Source: a virus
DNA length: 42,375 nt
Virus record (IMG/VR): IMGVR_UViG_3300042876_001157
Span: 1 to 42,375 of that record
Direction: 5' to 3' (one strand)
Part shown: positions 23,054-30,340 of the stretch, in pieces
How positions within the stretch are numbered: the stretch's first letter is position 1
Layout of the letters: each line of letters opens with the position of its first letter
Notes under the pieces: model-generated
Database searches by the model: none
What the model was told of the DNA's origin: nothing
The model's input: only the letters and a program-made list of their open reading frames with translations
Translations under genes and position numbers: made by a program

Positions 23054-23608
23054 TCAGGACTCCGAGGGCGAGTCCGACGGCGGCACCAAGCGCGAGCGCA
23101 CGGCGGCTACCCATTTCTCGTAGCTCTCCAGGTCATCGTCGATCGGAGGGGCTTGCTCGAGGCGAGCGATCCGGGCCTTGCGTTCGCGGAGCATCCCGAT
23201 CGTGTCGAGGTAGGCGCGGACGATGCGGTCGTAGCTCTCGATCGAGACGCTCGTCCCGCCGTTCCCGACTGAGGTCGGGATCCCGTTACGCTCGCCCGCC
23301 TCGAAGCGACCGAGGAAGCGGACGAGGTTCGTCTCCGCCAGGGCGATCTGACGATCGAGGTTCGTGATGTCGCCGAGGAAGGCCTCGTAGAGCGCTCGGT
23401 CGCTCTCCTCCCGAAACAGCTGCGAGTAGAACCCGTGGATCGGAGGTCGGCCGCCTCGCTCGGGGTCCCCAGGGGGCAGGGCCTCCTGTTTCCCGCCGTG
23501 GTGCCAGCAGTGGCGGGTGAGGCTGCCATCGGGGAGCTCGATGCACCGCGACTGGCAGCGGCGGCCGGTGCGCTTGCTCCGGGCTTCACAACAGCGCGCA
23601 TCACGCAT
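23054..23608 (-). CDS. Terminase small subunit-like, HGG-type zinc protein, 184 aa
   Basis: The N-terminal 42 residues carry CCEARSKRTGRRCQSRC with a later HCWHHGG, which matches the 'C.a.tk.G..C.....C..HGG' motif found in many phage small terminase-like proteins. The next part (PPIHGFYSQLFREESDRALYEAFLGDI) is also typical ('HG.Y...l..ee...'). The rest is helical with charged heptads. Placement directly before the large subunit supports DNA-recognition for packaging. The protein could instead be a zinc-binding accessory. Confidence 0.7.
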   Translation of the reverse strand: MRDARCCEARSKRTGRRCQSRCIELPDGSLTRHCWHHGGKQEALPPGDPERGGRPPIHGFYSQLFREESDRALYEAFLGDITNLDRQIALAETNLVRFLGRFEAGERNGIPTSVGNGGTSVSIESYDRIVRAYLDTIGMLRERKARIARLEQAPPIDDDLESYEKWVAAVRSRLVPPSDSPSES

Positions 23609-24071
23609 GCCCCACGCTCAGCGGCACGAGCGGCTGCTCCACGGACCGGTAGGTCTCGGGGTCGCTCAGGTTGACGACGCGGCACCAGCAAGTGCCGCAG
23701 CAGATCGGCGGGCGGTGGTAGTGGACGACGGGGATCCCGCCCTCGGGGGTCGCGTAGGCGAGGCGGTATCGGCTCGAGCGCCGGATCGAGACGACGGCCT
23801 GGTCGATGGGCTCGCGTCGCTTCGGCTTCGCGGCGTCGAGCTGCGCCTGCGACCAGAGATCCGTGGTGGCGAGGCCGAGCGCCGCGGCGATCTTCGCAGC
23901 GGTCTTCGGGCTCGGCGCCGCGTTCGCCTTTCTCTCGGCTGCCCGGAGCGTTTCGCGCGAGAGCCCCGCACGCTCCGCGAGCTCGCCCTGCGTGAGCCCG
24001 GCCGCGAGGCGGGTCTCGGCCAGGATCGTCGAAGCAACCCCGGCGCGAGGACGACGCGGCCCCTGCCTCAC
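23601..24071 (-). CDS. XRE-family HTH regulator with Cys-rich C terminus, 156 aa
   Basis: GTG at 24071 overlaps the methyltransferase stop (GTGA). Residues 17-68 are a clear helix-turn-helix: AETRLAAGLTQGELAERAGLSRETLRAAERKANAAPSPKTAAKIAAALGL. The C-terminal half has SRYRLAYATPEGG and PPICCGTCWCRVV, with four cysteines that may bind a metal. It is translationally coupled to the methyltransferase and lies upstream of the terminase genes, so it may regulate late or packaging transcription. Confidence 0.75.
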   Translation of the reverse strand: MRQGPRRPRAGVASTILAETRLAAGLTQGELAERAGLSRETLRAAERKANAAPSPKTAAKIAAALGLATTDLWSQAQLDAAKPKRREPIDQAVVSIRRSSRYRLAYATPEGGIPVVHYHRPPICCGTCWCRVVNLSDPETYRSVEQPLVPLSVGHA

Positions 24072-25327
24072 CGCCGCCCCCGCTTCGGCCGCTTCGCCTT
24101 CTGGCCCGTGAACTTCTCCCAGCGCGAGACGACGACGTCGGCGTAGCGCGGATCCAGCTCGAGCCCGACGCACGTCCGGCCGAGCAGCTCCGCGGCGATC
24201 AGGGTCGATCCCGAACCCAGGAACGGGTCGAACACGACGCCGCCGTGGGGCGTGCTGTTCCGCAGACACCGCGCGACCAGGCCGAGGGGCTTCACCGTGG
24301 GGTGCTGGTCGGCCGACCGCGGCCGCGGTGCCTCGATCACGGATGCCTGACGGTTATCGCCGAACCATCCGCGGCCACCGCGCCCCCAGCGCCCCGGCCC
24401 CGGCCGGTAGCCGAACAGGATCGGCTCGTGCCGGTAGTGATAGTCCGCGTGCCCGAGCGCGATCGCGTCCTTCAGCCACACGAGGGTCTGGTGGAGGCGC
24501 CAGCCCTGGGCGACGAAGCAGCGGGCGAACTCGATCGAGAGCTCGCCGGCGGGATGCGCGACGTAGACCGCAGCGCCAGGTGCGAGGACGGCGTCGGCGT
24601 TCGCGAATGCCGCGGGGAGCAGGGACGAGAGGTCAGCGGCGGTGTCGTTCGCGATCGAGAGCTTCCGCTTGCCCTTGGACTCGTAGCGCACGCCGTACGG
24701 CGGGTCGGTCCACATGCACGTCGGCTTGAGGTCGCCGACGACGCGATCGATCGCGCCGCGGTCGGTGGAGTCGCCGCAGAGCAGGCGGTGGCGGCCGAGC
24801 TCGATCAGGTCGCCCAGGCGGGATGTCGGCTTCGAGCGCAGGTCCGGGACGTCGTCGTCGGGGACGTCGGCCGCCGGCGCCGCGCTCGTGAGCAGCTCGG
24901 AGATCTCGCGCTCCGTGAACCCGGTGCCGGAGAGATCGGCGCCGGCGGAGCCGAGGTCACGCAGAAGCGCCTCGAGCTTCTCGGGATCCCACTCCCCCGA
25001 GATCCGGTTGAGCGCGACGTTCAGCTGCCGCTCGCGGACCTCGTCGAGGCGGACGTGCACGACGGGAAGGCGTTGGATCCCCTCCGCCTGGGCAGCGCGA
25101 ATCCGCTGGTGCCCACCGACAACGCGCTTCGTGGCGACGTTGACCACGATCGGCTGGACGGCGCCGAACTCACGCAGCGAGCGGCGCAGCGCCTCGAAGT
25201 CGTGGTCGGAGATCGTTCGTGGGTTGTACGCCGAGGCCATCTCGAGCAGGCGCTTGGTCGCAACGGTGGAAACTGAGAAGCCGGCGTGGCTCCGATCGTT
25301 CGAGCGGGCTGTCGCGACCCTCGCCAC
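24068..25327 (-). CDS. Orphan DNA methyltransferase with N-terminal ParB-like domain, 419 aa
   Basis: GTG at 25327 has GGAG five bases upstream. Residues 25-130 are ParB/Srx-like (NPRTISDHDFEALRRSLREFGAVQPIVVN, KRVVGGHQRIRAAQAEG). The C-terminal domain has the methyltransferase motif IV DPPYG near 208-212, and FLGSGSTLIAAELLG with GLELDPRYADVVVSRW near 369-395, the FxGxG motif placed last as in beta-class N6-adenine or N4-cytosine enzymes. There is no restriction endonuclease beside it. It could protect phage DNA from host restriction or mark sites for regulation, and the linked ParB fold may help find DNA. The target site cannot be told by eye. Confidence 0.88.
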   Translation of the reverse strand: MARVATARSNDRSHAGFSVSTVATKRLLEMASAYNPRTISDHDFEALRRSLREFGAVQPIVVNVATKRVVGGHQRIRAAQAEGIQRLPVVHVRLDEVRERQLNVALNRISGEWDPEKLEALLRDLGSAGADLSGTGFTEREISELLTSAAPAADVPDDDVPDLRSKPTSRLGDLIELGRHRLLCGDSTDRGAIDRVVGDLKPTCMWTDPPYGVRYESKGKRKLSIANDTAADLSSLLPAAFANADAVLAPGAAVYVAHPAGELSIEFARCFVAQGWRLHQTLVWLKDAIALGHADYHYRHEPILFGYRPGPGRWGRGGRGWFGDNRQASVIEAPRPRSADQHPTVKPLGLVARCLRNSTPHGGVVFDPFLGSGSTLIAAELLGRTCVGLELDPRYADVVVSRWEKFTGQKAKRPKRGRR

Positions 25328-25404
25328 GCCGGCTCCTCCGTCCCCCGTTCACCGATCCGTACAGGAGTGGGCGCGGCGAGGGTGGGACGCGGGCTGGGAG
25401 GGCT

Positions 25405-25659
25405 TCAAGGGGTCGAGGGCGTTTTTCCCGCGTGGTGTAGTACAGGTTGTGTTTTTTCTTCGTCGAGGTCCAGGTAGTCGACCCTCCCGCGCCGCTCGTA
25501 GGTCGTCCAGCGAACGGGACACGCGCGCTTCCCTGCGGCGATCTCCTCGTCGGTCGGCTTGCAGAACCGGCGACGCTTCGCACCCCATCCGCCAGCGGGA
25601 CGAACGTCGGCGACGCCGGAGGGGCCGTGGCAGATCGGGCAGCAGCGGGGGTCGTTCAC
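25405..25659 (-). CDS. Small zinc-ribbon-like protein, 84 aa
   Basis: GTG at 25659 overlaps the ASCH-like gene stop (GTGA). It starts with RCCPICHGPSG and later FCKP and ACPV, so two Cys pairs could bind zinc. The rest is polar and basic with the string DYLDLDEEK. The following 77 bases before the methyltransferase start contain only its ribosome site. No named family. Confidence 0.55.
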   Translation of the reverse strand: MNDPRCCPICHGPSGVADVRPAGGWGAKRRRFCKPTDEEIAAGKRACPVRWTTYERRGRVDYLDLDEEKTQPVLHHAGKTPSTP

Positions 25660-26051
25660 CGTTGCGGCTCCAGATCGACGACCTCGAAGCGGATGACCCA
25701 CAGGTCGCGGGGCTCCTCGATCCAGCCTTTCCAGATCTCGACGGCGCGAAGCAGCTCCTTCGACGGGCTCGTCCCGATCTGGTCCTGCGCGCGGAACCAC
25801 CCGAACCCCTCGCGGTCGAAGTCCTCGATTGGGATTTCCTCCGTGGACTCCCTCACGGGCCGGTGCGTCTGGCAGATCCACGCGACCCGCTTCCCGCCAG
25901 CCCGCGGGCTCTTGTCCCAGGCCTCGAGCCACGCCGTGTTCTCGAACGCGCGGATCGCAGCCGCAGCCGTGCGGTCCTTCCAGTCCCGCCGGGTGACGGT
26001 CTTCGCTCCAGCCAGCAACGCCGGCGTCGTCCAGGCGAACGAGATGATCAT
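25656..26051 (-). CDS. ASCH/PUA-like protein, 131 aa
   Basis: The start is ATG 26051, overlapping the stop of the 58-residue gene before it (ATGA), with a GAGG site just upstream. The opening IISFAWTTPALLAGAKTVTRRDW is an ASCH-domain signature ('isf....p.ll.G.Kt.t.R.w'). It is followed by GKRVAWICQTHRP and FGWFRAQDQIGTS. ASCH domains bind RNA or nucleotides. The motif-rich N terminus gives good support for the family, though the ligand is unknown. Confidence 0.7.
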   Translation of the reverse strand: MIISFAWTTPALLAGAKTVTRRDWKDRTAAAAIRAFENTAWLEAWDKSPRAGGKRVAWICQTHRPVRESTEEIPIEDFDREGFGWFRAQDQIGTSPSKELLRAVEIWKGWIEEPRDLWVIRFEVVDLEPQR

Positions 26052-26224
26052 CGCTGCCTCGGCCAGATTACCGCGTCCGCCCGTCCCGTCAGCACGAGCC
26101 ACGCAGCGCGTACACGAAGCACGAACGGGCCAGGGAGTGGACGAGCTGGGACCCACAAGCCGTCTGCGTTGATGAGTCGAACGTCGTGTGCGTGCACGAT
26201 CAAGTCCGAAAGTCGCCAGATCAT
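26048..26224 (-). CDS. Small conserved phage protein with VPARP/AW..WP motifs, 58 aa
   Basis: The frame fits exactly between its neighbours: ATG at 26224 overlaps the upstream stop, and its own stop overlaps the next ATG. The sequence has DLIVHAHDVRLINADGLWVPARP followed by LRVRAAWLVLTGRADAVIWPRQ. The 'dGrWVPARP' and 'AW.Vl.GrADAv.WP' segments are ones I recall from many small phage and plasmid proteins of unknown function. Both junctions are ATGA, which strongly suggests it is translated. Confidence 0.7.
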   Translation of the reverse strand: MIWRLSDLIVHAHDVRLINADGLWVPARPLPGPFVLRVRAAWLVLTGRADAVIWPRQR

Positions 26225-26667
26225 CTCGCCTCCTCAACCGAACCCATGAGGGTTTTCTCGCCCGCGAGCGCGCCCCCCTCCCCCACCGTGTCCGCCCGCC
26301 GCACGAACACGACGTCGTCCCCGCTCAGGACCGCGTGCAGACGTCTGCACGTCCAGCGCACGCGTCGGCCGACCATGCGTTTCCCCCAGGTGTTGATCTC
26401 GAATCGGTTCCGCGCGAGCAGCCACGTGCGGAGGCGCGGCTCGGCGAGGCACTTCAGCACGTGGTCTTTCTCGCCGCTCATCGCGCAGAACTGCAGGCCG
26501 AGGGTGTGCGGGTCGTCGCCGGCGATGATGGCGATCGCGTCGATGATCCCGAACAGGTCCTGGCGGATCCCGTGCGGTCCGACGTGGGGGTTGAACCGCT
26601 CGACGCGACCGATCTCGTAGCCGAGGTACCGGTAGAGCTCGAGTCCGCGCTGGGTCGGGCTGCTCAT
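26221..26667 (-). CDS. PD-(D/E)XK-like nuclease candidate, 148 aa
   Basis: ATG at 26667 overlaps the upstream stop (ATGA). It opens with a helix (GLELYRYLGYEIGRVERFNP), then RQDLFGIIDAIAIIAGDD with an Asp in 'FG.iD' and a strand LGLQFCAMS. Then come KDHVLKCL and WGKRMVGRRVRWTCRRL. The order 'D.fG..D......Q.......K' is that of small PD-(D/E)XK endonucleases such as Holliday-junction resolvases, found in many phages next to replication genes. The metal-binding residues are only tentatively placed, so this remains a candidate. Confidence 0.5.
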   Translation of the reverse strand: MSSPTQRGLELYRYLGYEIGRVERFNPHVGPHGIRQDLFGIIDAIAIIAGDDPHTLGLQFCAMSGEKDHVLKCLAEPRLRTWLLARNRFEINTWGKRMVGRRVRWTCRRLHAVLSGDDVVFVRRADTVGEGGALAGEKTLMGSVEEAR

Positions 26668-27686
26668 GGGGCGAGATCTCCGGATGCCCCGCTGCGTCGC
26701 TTCGCGTTGAACTCCTGCACCGCTTTCGCTCGCGCCTCGTGGTACTCCAGGCCTTCCGCCTGGTAGTGCTCGGTGCGGTCGTCGAGCCACTGCCGGTCCG
26801 CTGCGTACTGTTCGAGTCTCTCGAGTTGGAGGGTGGGGTCGGTGCTGGTACGCCAGGGGTCGCCCGTGACCTCCGGCTTCGGGGGTGGGACGTCTCCAAA
26901 CTCGTCGGTCCATCGCTCGTTCCGGATCCAACGGACTGCGTCGGCGAACTCGGGCCGGAACTTGCCGATCCGGTCGCAGGCCTCGGCGTGGTCCCGTTGC
27001 CGCTGGATGGCGGAGACGAGTTCGTCCGCTCGGGTCTCGAGCTTCTTGGCGAGCCAGAGCTTCCTGGCCTGGGCCTTCCCGGCCTTCGAGCCGTTGCGAG
27101 GTGGATAAGCCTCCCAGAACCGGTCGAACCCGGGGAGGCCGGTCGAGCGAGCGGCGCGTGTCGGCGCAGCCGACCGCGCGAAGCTTTTGTCTTCCTGAGC
27201 CTGAGTAAGAGTAAGAGCCTGAGTAAGAGGGGGGGTTTTCGTATCCCCCCGGAGGGGGGTTTTAGAAACCCCCGGGTGGGGGGTTTCGTCTTTCTTCGGT
27301 CGCCCGCCCAGTTTTCCGAACTCTGCGCCCTTTTTGCCATGCTCCTTGCCGAGGTCGCCGTTGCTTCTCGCCCTAACAGACCAATCCAGGCGTCCGGAGC
27401 CCCCCTTGATTCGCAGCCGCTTCCCGCCCGAACGAGGTTGTACTTCGACGAGTTCGGCGTCGATCATCGCGGCGGCGAGTCCACGGTGAAACGCGTCGAG
27501 GTCTCGACGGTGAACCACGAGCAGCCCACGGTCGGAACAGTAGTCCCAGACCTGGAGGGCCATGTACAAACCGACGGCCCGGTGAACGATTCCCTCTTCC
27601 ATCTTGTGTAGGGGATCGAGGTGCGATCCCAGTACGGTGAATCTGGGGTCGGTGAGTGCCTGCTTCTCGACGCTGGTGCGTGCCAT
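26664..27686 (-). CDS. Replication initiator/organiser-like protein, 340 aa
   Basis: ATG at 27686. The N-terminal 95 residues resemble winged-helix organiser proteins of phage replisomes (FTVLGSHLDPLHKMEEGIVHRAVGLYMALQVWDYCSDRGLLVV). A linker of about 40 residues, repetitive at the DNA level, follows. The C-terminal part has GFDRFWEAYPPRNGSKAGKAQARKLWLAKKLETRADELVSAI, the 'fd.FW..YP.k..k..A...w..' domain seen in DnaT- and DnaD-linked phage initiators. It probably recruits the helicase to the origin. A final helical segment with many charges follows. It lies between ParB-like and nuclease-like genes. Confidence 0.7.
   Translation of the reverse strand: MARTSVEKQALTDPRFTVLGSHLDPLHKMEEGIVHRAVGLYMALQVWDYCSDRGLLVVHRRDLDAFHRGLAAAMIDAELVEVQPRSGGKRLRIKGGSGRLDWSVRARSNGDLGKEHGKKGAEFGKLGGRPKKDETPHPGVSKTPLRGDTKTPPLTQALTLTQAQEDKSFARSAAPTRAARSTGLPGFDRFWEAYPPRNGSKAGKAQARKLWLAKKLETRADELVSAIQRQRDHAEACDRIGKFRPEFADAVRWIRNERWTDEFGDVPPPKPEVTGDPWRTSTDPTLQLERLEQYAADRQWLDDRTEHYQAEGLEYHEARAKAVQEFNAKRRSGASGDLAP
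27197..27289. repeat. Repeat-rich linker of the initiator gene (candidate origin)
   Basis: A 15-bp direct repeat (GAGCCTGAGTAAGAG at 27197-27211 and 27215-27229) is followed by three runs of six or seven G plus T (GGGGGGTTT at about 27230-27238, 27254-27262, 27278-27286) with C-run partners between them. The strand is highly asymmetric and could fold into hairpins or a G-quadruplex. The position within the initiator gene resembles the lambda O gene, where iterons for the initiator sit inside the coding region. That this is an origin is inference. Confidence 0.45.
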
Positions 27687-28211
27687 CTACCGGGTCTCCT
27701 GACGGGTATGGAGGCGGCTCTCCAGGCGAGCGATGAGGGTCCGAAGGAAGGCTTCGTCGTGTCGCCGCAGGAGGCGCTCCGCGAGGCTCTCTGGGGTCTC
27801 GGGGGAATGGGCCCGGGCCACCGGAAGGACGCGACGTAGCCGGTCCGGTGCGGCCGTGGGGGCCAACGCGCGCCGGGCCTCGGATTCGTTCGCCGGTGGG
27901 GGCACGCCGGCGGCCTCGCAGGTCGTGGCGAGATCGGCCGCCGCGATCAGCTGGTACGCGCGGGAACGCCCGATGTCCCACCGGTCGCGGGCGTAGGCGT
28001 CGAAGGTGGCGTGGGTCTCGCGGTAGAGGCGCCGGTCGCGGATGGTGGCGAGGGCGTCCCCGACCTCGCGCCAGGTGGCGACGCCGCGACGGATGATCCC
28101 CTCGCAGTCCGCCAGGACATGCTTCTCGCTCTGCGTCAGCGGGGCGGGCTGGTGGCTCGTCGCGACGGTCAAGAGGCCCTCAAGTTCGTTCGGCTGGGCT
28201 GGGGCCTTCAC
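27687..28211 (-). CDS. ParB/KorB-like DNA-binding protein, 174 aa
   Basis: A GTG at 28211 is taken as the start; an upstream GTG (28328) and an in-frame TTG with GAGG at -9 (LTVATSHQPA) are alternatives. The recognisable part is VLADCEGIIRRGVATWREVGDALATIRDRRLYRETHATFDAYARDRWDIGRSRAYQLIAAAD, which matches the 'f..c...i..G...f.e.G.aL..Ird..LYr....tFe.Y...rW......A.qli.aa' pattern of phage and plasmid HTH proteins. It likely binds DNA for replication or partition control. It ends directly before the initiator gene. Confidence 0.6.
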   Translation of the reverse strand: MKAPAQPNELEGLLTVATSHQPAPLTQSEKHVLADCEGIIRRGVATWREVGDALATIRDRRLYRETHATFDAYARDRWDIGRSRAYQLIAAADLATTCEAAGVPPPANESEARRALAPTAAPDRLRRVLPVARAHSPETPESLAERLLRRHDEAFLRTLIARLESRLHTRQETR

Positions 28212-28440
28212 CCCATGTCGGAGTCGGATCCGGGCGGGCACAATCGGCGACAGCCAGGCGCGGGCTCTTGCCCGTCCGCCCTCTGTGCCGCCTGCTGTGC
28301 ATCGTGCTCTCCGTGGTTTGGGTGCCACCTCTGGTGGCCGTCACGCCTGGTGCTGGGTCGGGGACCTTCCCCGCGCCTTGACTTCCCAGCTCCCGCCGCG
28401 GCGTTCCGGCTTCCTGGTGTGCCCCGTAGGGGCGTGGTAT

Positions 28441-28791
28441 CTACGCGGCCGCCTCTTCGGCGTCGATGAACTTCACCGAGACCTTCGTCTTCGTCGGCTT
28501 CAGCTTGACCACGAGCTTCGCCGTCCGGTACTCCTCGATCTGGTGTTCGCGCATCTTCTCGGCGACGCGCTGTTCGATCGTCGCGCACTCGGCACCGAGC
28601 TCGTGCCACTCCCCGCGCTTCGCCTGGAGCGCGTTCGCGAGGCGCTCGACGTCGGGGTACTGGTGCACTTCGTCCACGACGCCGGGGAGCCCCGGCTGCG
28701 CACCGCGGCGCTTGCGCTTCCCCTTTTGCGGCTGGCTCTCGGGATCCTCCGGGTTGGGGTTGAAGTCGCGGTTCTTTCGGCTCTTCGTCAT
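28441..28791 (-). CDS. Charged helical hypothetical protein, 116 aa
   Basis: ATG at 28791. The N terminus is basic and Pro/Asn-rich (SRKNRDFNPNPEDPESQPQKGKRKRRG). The centre is helical (DVERLANALQAKRGEWHELGAECATIEQRVAEKMREH) and the end beta-like (TAKLVVKLKPTKTKVSVKF). A 229-base stretch without a certain gene follows before the ParB-like gene. It contains a GCCCC-TAC-GGGGC hairpin at its start and no clear promoter. Confidence 0.6.
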   Translation of the reverse strand: MTKSRKNRDFNPNPEDPESQPQKGKRKRRGAQPGLPGVVDEVHQYPDVERLANALQAKRGEWHELGAECATIEQRVAEKMREHQIEEYRTAKLVVKLKPTKTKVSVKFIDAEEAAA

Positions 28792-28825
28792 GCTCCGATC
28801 CCTCCGTGCCGCGCGGGGCGGCGTC

Positions 28826-29194
28826 TCATGCGATGCGCTCGAGCGAGAGCAGCTCCTCGAGGCGTTGGGTGGTCTCCTCGCGGTCGAGGTCCTCGCCGAG
28901 GTACTTCCAGGCGTAGAAGCCCGCGGCGTAGGGCTTGAACCAGTCCTTGTGCTCCAACATCCACCGCTGGTGCATCCGGACCTTGTTCTGAATCTGGAGG
29001 TGGCAGCGCTGGCAGAGCGCGGCAAGGTTCCACCAGCGGCTGTTCGACGGGTCCATGTCGAGGTGATGGACCGTGAGTGTGTGGCCCGACGGCGTGTCGT
29101 GGGGATGGCCGCAGCGGATGCACCGCCAGCCCGCCGCGTCCTTCACGGCGCGCGCGATCTCGGGCCAGTCGTCGGGGTAGCCGCCGGGCCTCAC
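28826..29194 (-). CDS. HNH endonuclease, 122 aa
   Basis: GTG at 29194 overlaps the stop of the previous gene (GTGA). The order is typical for an HNH fold: WRCIRCGHPHD, LTVHHLDMDPSNSRWWNLAALCQRCHLQIQNK. The HH-x-D-x-D-x-S-N-x-x-x-x-N-L segment is the beta-beta-alpha metal site, and the two C-x-x-C pairs hold a structural zinc. It lies away from the terminase genes, where packaging HNH proteins usually occur, and is in the operon that carries the guide-RNA-like array. A free-standing homing-type role is also possible. Confidence 0.85.
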   Translation of the reverse strand: MRPGGYPDDWPEIARAVKDAAGWRCIRCGHPHDTPSGHTLTVHHLDMDPSNSRWWNLAALCQRCHLQIQNKVRMHQRWMLEHKDWFKPYAAGFYAWKYLGEDLDREETTQRLEELLSLERIA

Positions 29195-29406
29195 AGGACC
29201 TTCCGGTCGTCCAGCTGCTGACCGATCCACTTCTCGGCGGCGTCCGTGGGCTCCGGCGTGTCGTCGACGGCGATCACCATGACGAGCTGGCCACCGTGGG
29301 ACGTGATGGAGTGGTGGCGGGCGTGGAGGCGCTCCGCTGCGAGCCAGGCGTTCGCCCGCTCATCGAGCGCCTGCGGGGTGCGTGCAGTCAGGACGACGTA
29401 CCTCAC
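29191..29406 (-). CDS. Small hypothetical protein, 71 aa
   Basis: ATG at 29406 overlaps the stop of the preceding zinc gene. The sequence opens as a strand and helix (MRYVVLTARTPQALDERANAWLAAERL), continues with ARHHSITSHGGQLVMVIAVDD, and ends with a helix AAEKWIGQQLDDRKVL, in the pattern of a small alpha/beta protein. No family is recognised. Confidence 0.6.
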   Translation of the reverse strand: MRYVVLTARTPQALDERANAWLAAERLHARHHSITSHGGQLVMVIAVDDTPEPTDAAEKWIGQQLDDRKVL

Positions 29407-29654
29407 AGCGTGATCCTCCGGGCGGCCTGCGCCTCGAGCTGTTCGAAGAGCCAGGGCCGCCCCGTGGCGTGGGCGTAGGAGATCTCGGCGATCGTCCTGC
29501 AGCGGGAGCAGATCTCGGGGGCGACCCAGTGGCAGGTGATGGGGAAGCCGTCGCGCATCCCCTCGCAGCAGGCGTTGTCGTCGGTGCAGCCGCAGCCGAT
29601 GCAGCGGGGCCGCGGGGTCAGTCGCTCAGACTCTACGGCGCTCTCCAGGACCAT
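29403..29654 (-). CDS. Zinc-binding protein (CxxC-rich), start inside the repeat array
   Basis: The body is clear: PRCIGCGCTDDNACCEGMRDGFPITCHWVAPEICSRC has the 'C..CGctd..aC.......pC.W......C..C' pattern of small phage zinc proteins. The N terminus is less sure. ATG 29654 has AGGTGGAG six bases before it, but any start upstream of about 29610 lies within the 36-bp repeat array, so the first dozen residues (MVLESAVESERL) are translated array. A longer reading from 29687 is also open. Translation through the last repeats is implied in either case. Confidence 0.6.
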   Translation of the reverse strand: MVLESAVESERLTPRPRCIGCGCTDDNACCEGMRDGFPITCHWVAPEICSRCRTIAEISYAHATGRPWLFEQLEAQAARRITL

Positions 29655-30338
29655 GGCTCGCTCCACCTGTATGGCTCTCTCGGTCATCTCGGCTCACTCC
29701 AGCAACACGGTGCTCTCTCAAGAAACGGTTCGATCCTCGTACTCGGCGCCCTCTGGTACGACGACTCGCTCTCCTGCAACGGCGCTGTCTATCAACACGG
29801 CTCGCTCTGAGTCGGCGGCGCTCTCCGATCTCTCGGCTCGCTCCGCGTGTGCGGTGATCTCGTTCCTGTCGGCTCGCTCAAATGCTGCGGTCCCCTCAAC
29901 GTCTACGGCTCGCTCCCGGTAAGCGGAACCCTCTCTTACCGCGGCTCGCTCATCGGGTACGGTTCCCTCTGACGAATCGGCTCGCTCCGGCGTAACGGTG
30001 CTCTCATGGTGCACGGCTCGCTCACGCTGGGAGGTGCCCTCATCTTCTTCGGCTCGCTCATTGTGGACGGAACTCTCTCGATTCGCGGCTCGCTCGTCGT
30101 CATCGGTACGCTTCGGCGGCTCGGCTCGCTCGCGTTCGTCGATGCGCTCAGTTGAGTCGGCTCGCTCATCCTTGTCGGTGCTCTTTCCTTCCGCGGCTCG
30201 CTCGTTTCCATCGGCACTTTCGATAGACGCGGCTCGCTCGGCAGATGCGGTGCTCTCGTGCACGCTGGCTCGCTCGCGGGCCACGGGACTCTCGGGTGAG
30301 CCGGCTCGCTCCCCTTTAGCGGCACCCACAGTGGACAG
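29619..30338 (-). repeat. TIGR-like tandem guide-RNA array, 20 units of 36 bp
   Basis: Twenty units follow in exact 36-bp phase. Given on the plus strand, each is GGCTCGCTC (edge), nine variable bases, a looser block of form GGnnnnCTC (loop), and nine more variable bases. Read in the transcription direction the edge is GAGCGAGCC and the loop GAGnnnnCC, both usually followed by G, so true spacers are eight or nine bases. Fourteen of 20 edges are identical from 29799 to 30311, plus one at 29655; the edges at 29619, 29691, 29727 and 29763 differ. Forty spacers are nearly all different. The layout (two short spacers per 36-bp unit, two repeat types, directly after a Nop/IS110-like gene) matches tandem interspaced guide RNA arrays. 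Conservation at every base of the 9-bp edge, including third codon positions in all frames, argues against a coding role. Confidence 0.85.
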
Positions 30339-30340
30339 GG

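Noticed and set aside
23052-23114. Longer N terminus for the large terminase
   Set aside because: It would overlap the small-subunit gene by 61 bases and has no ribosome site, whereas ATG 23051 follows GGAG.
29619-30338. CRISPR array
   Set aside because: Repeats are 9-10 bp, spacers 8-9 bp, two alternating repeat types occur, and no cas genes are near. CRISPR repeats and spacers are about 25-40 bp.
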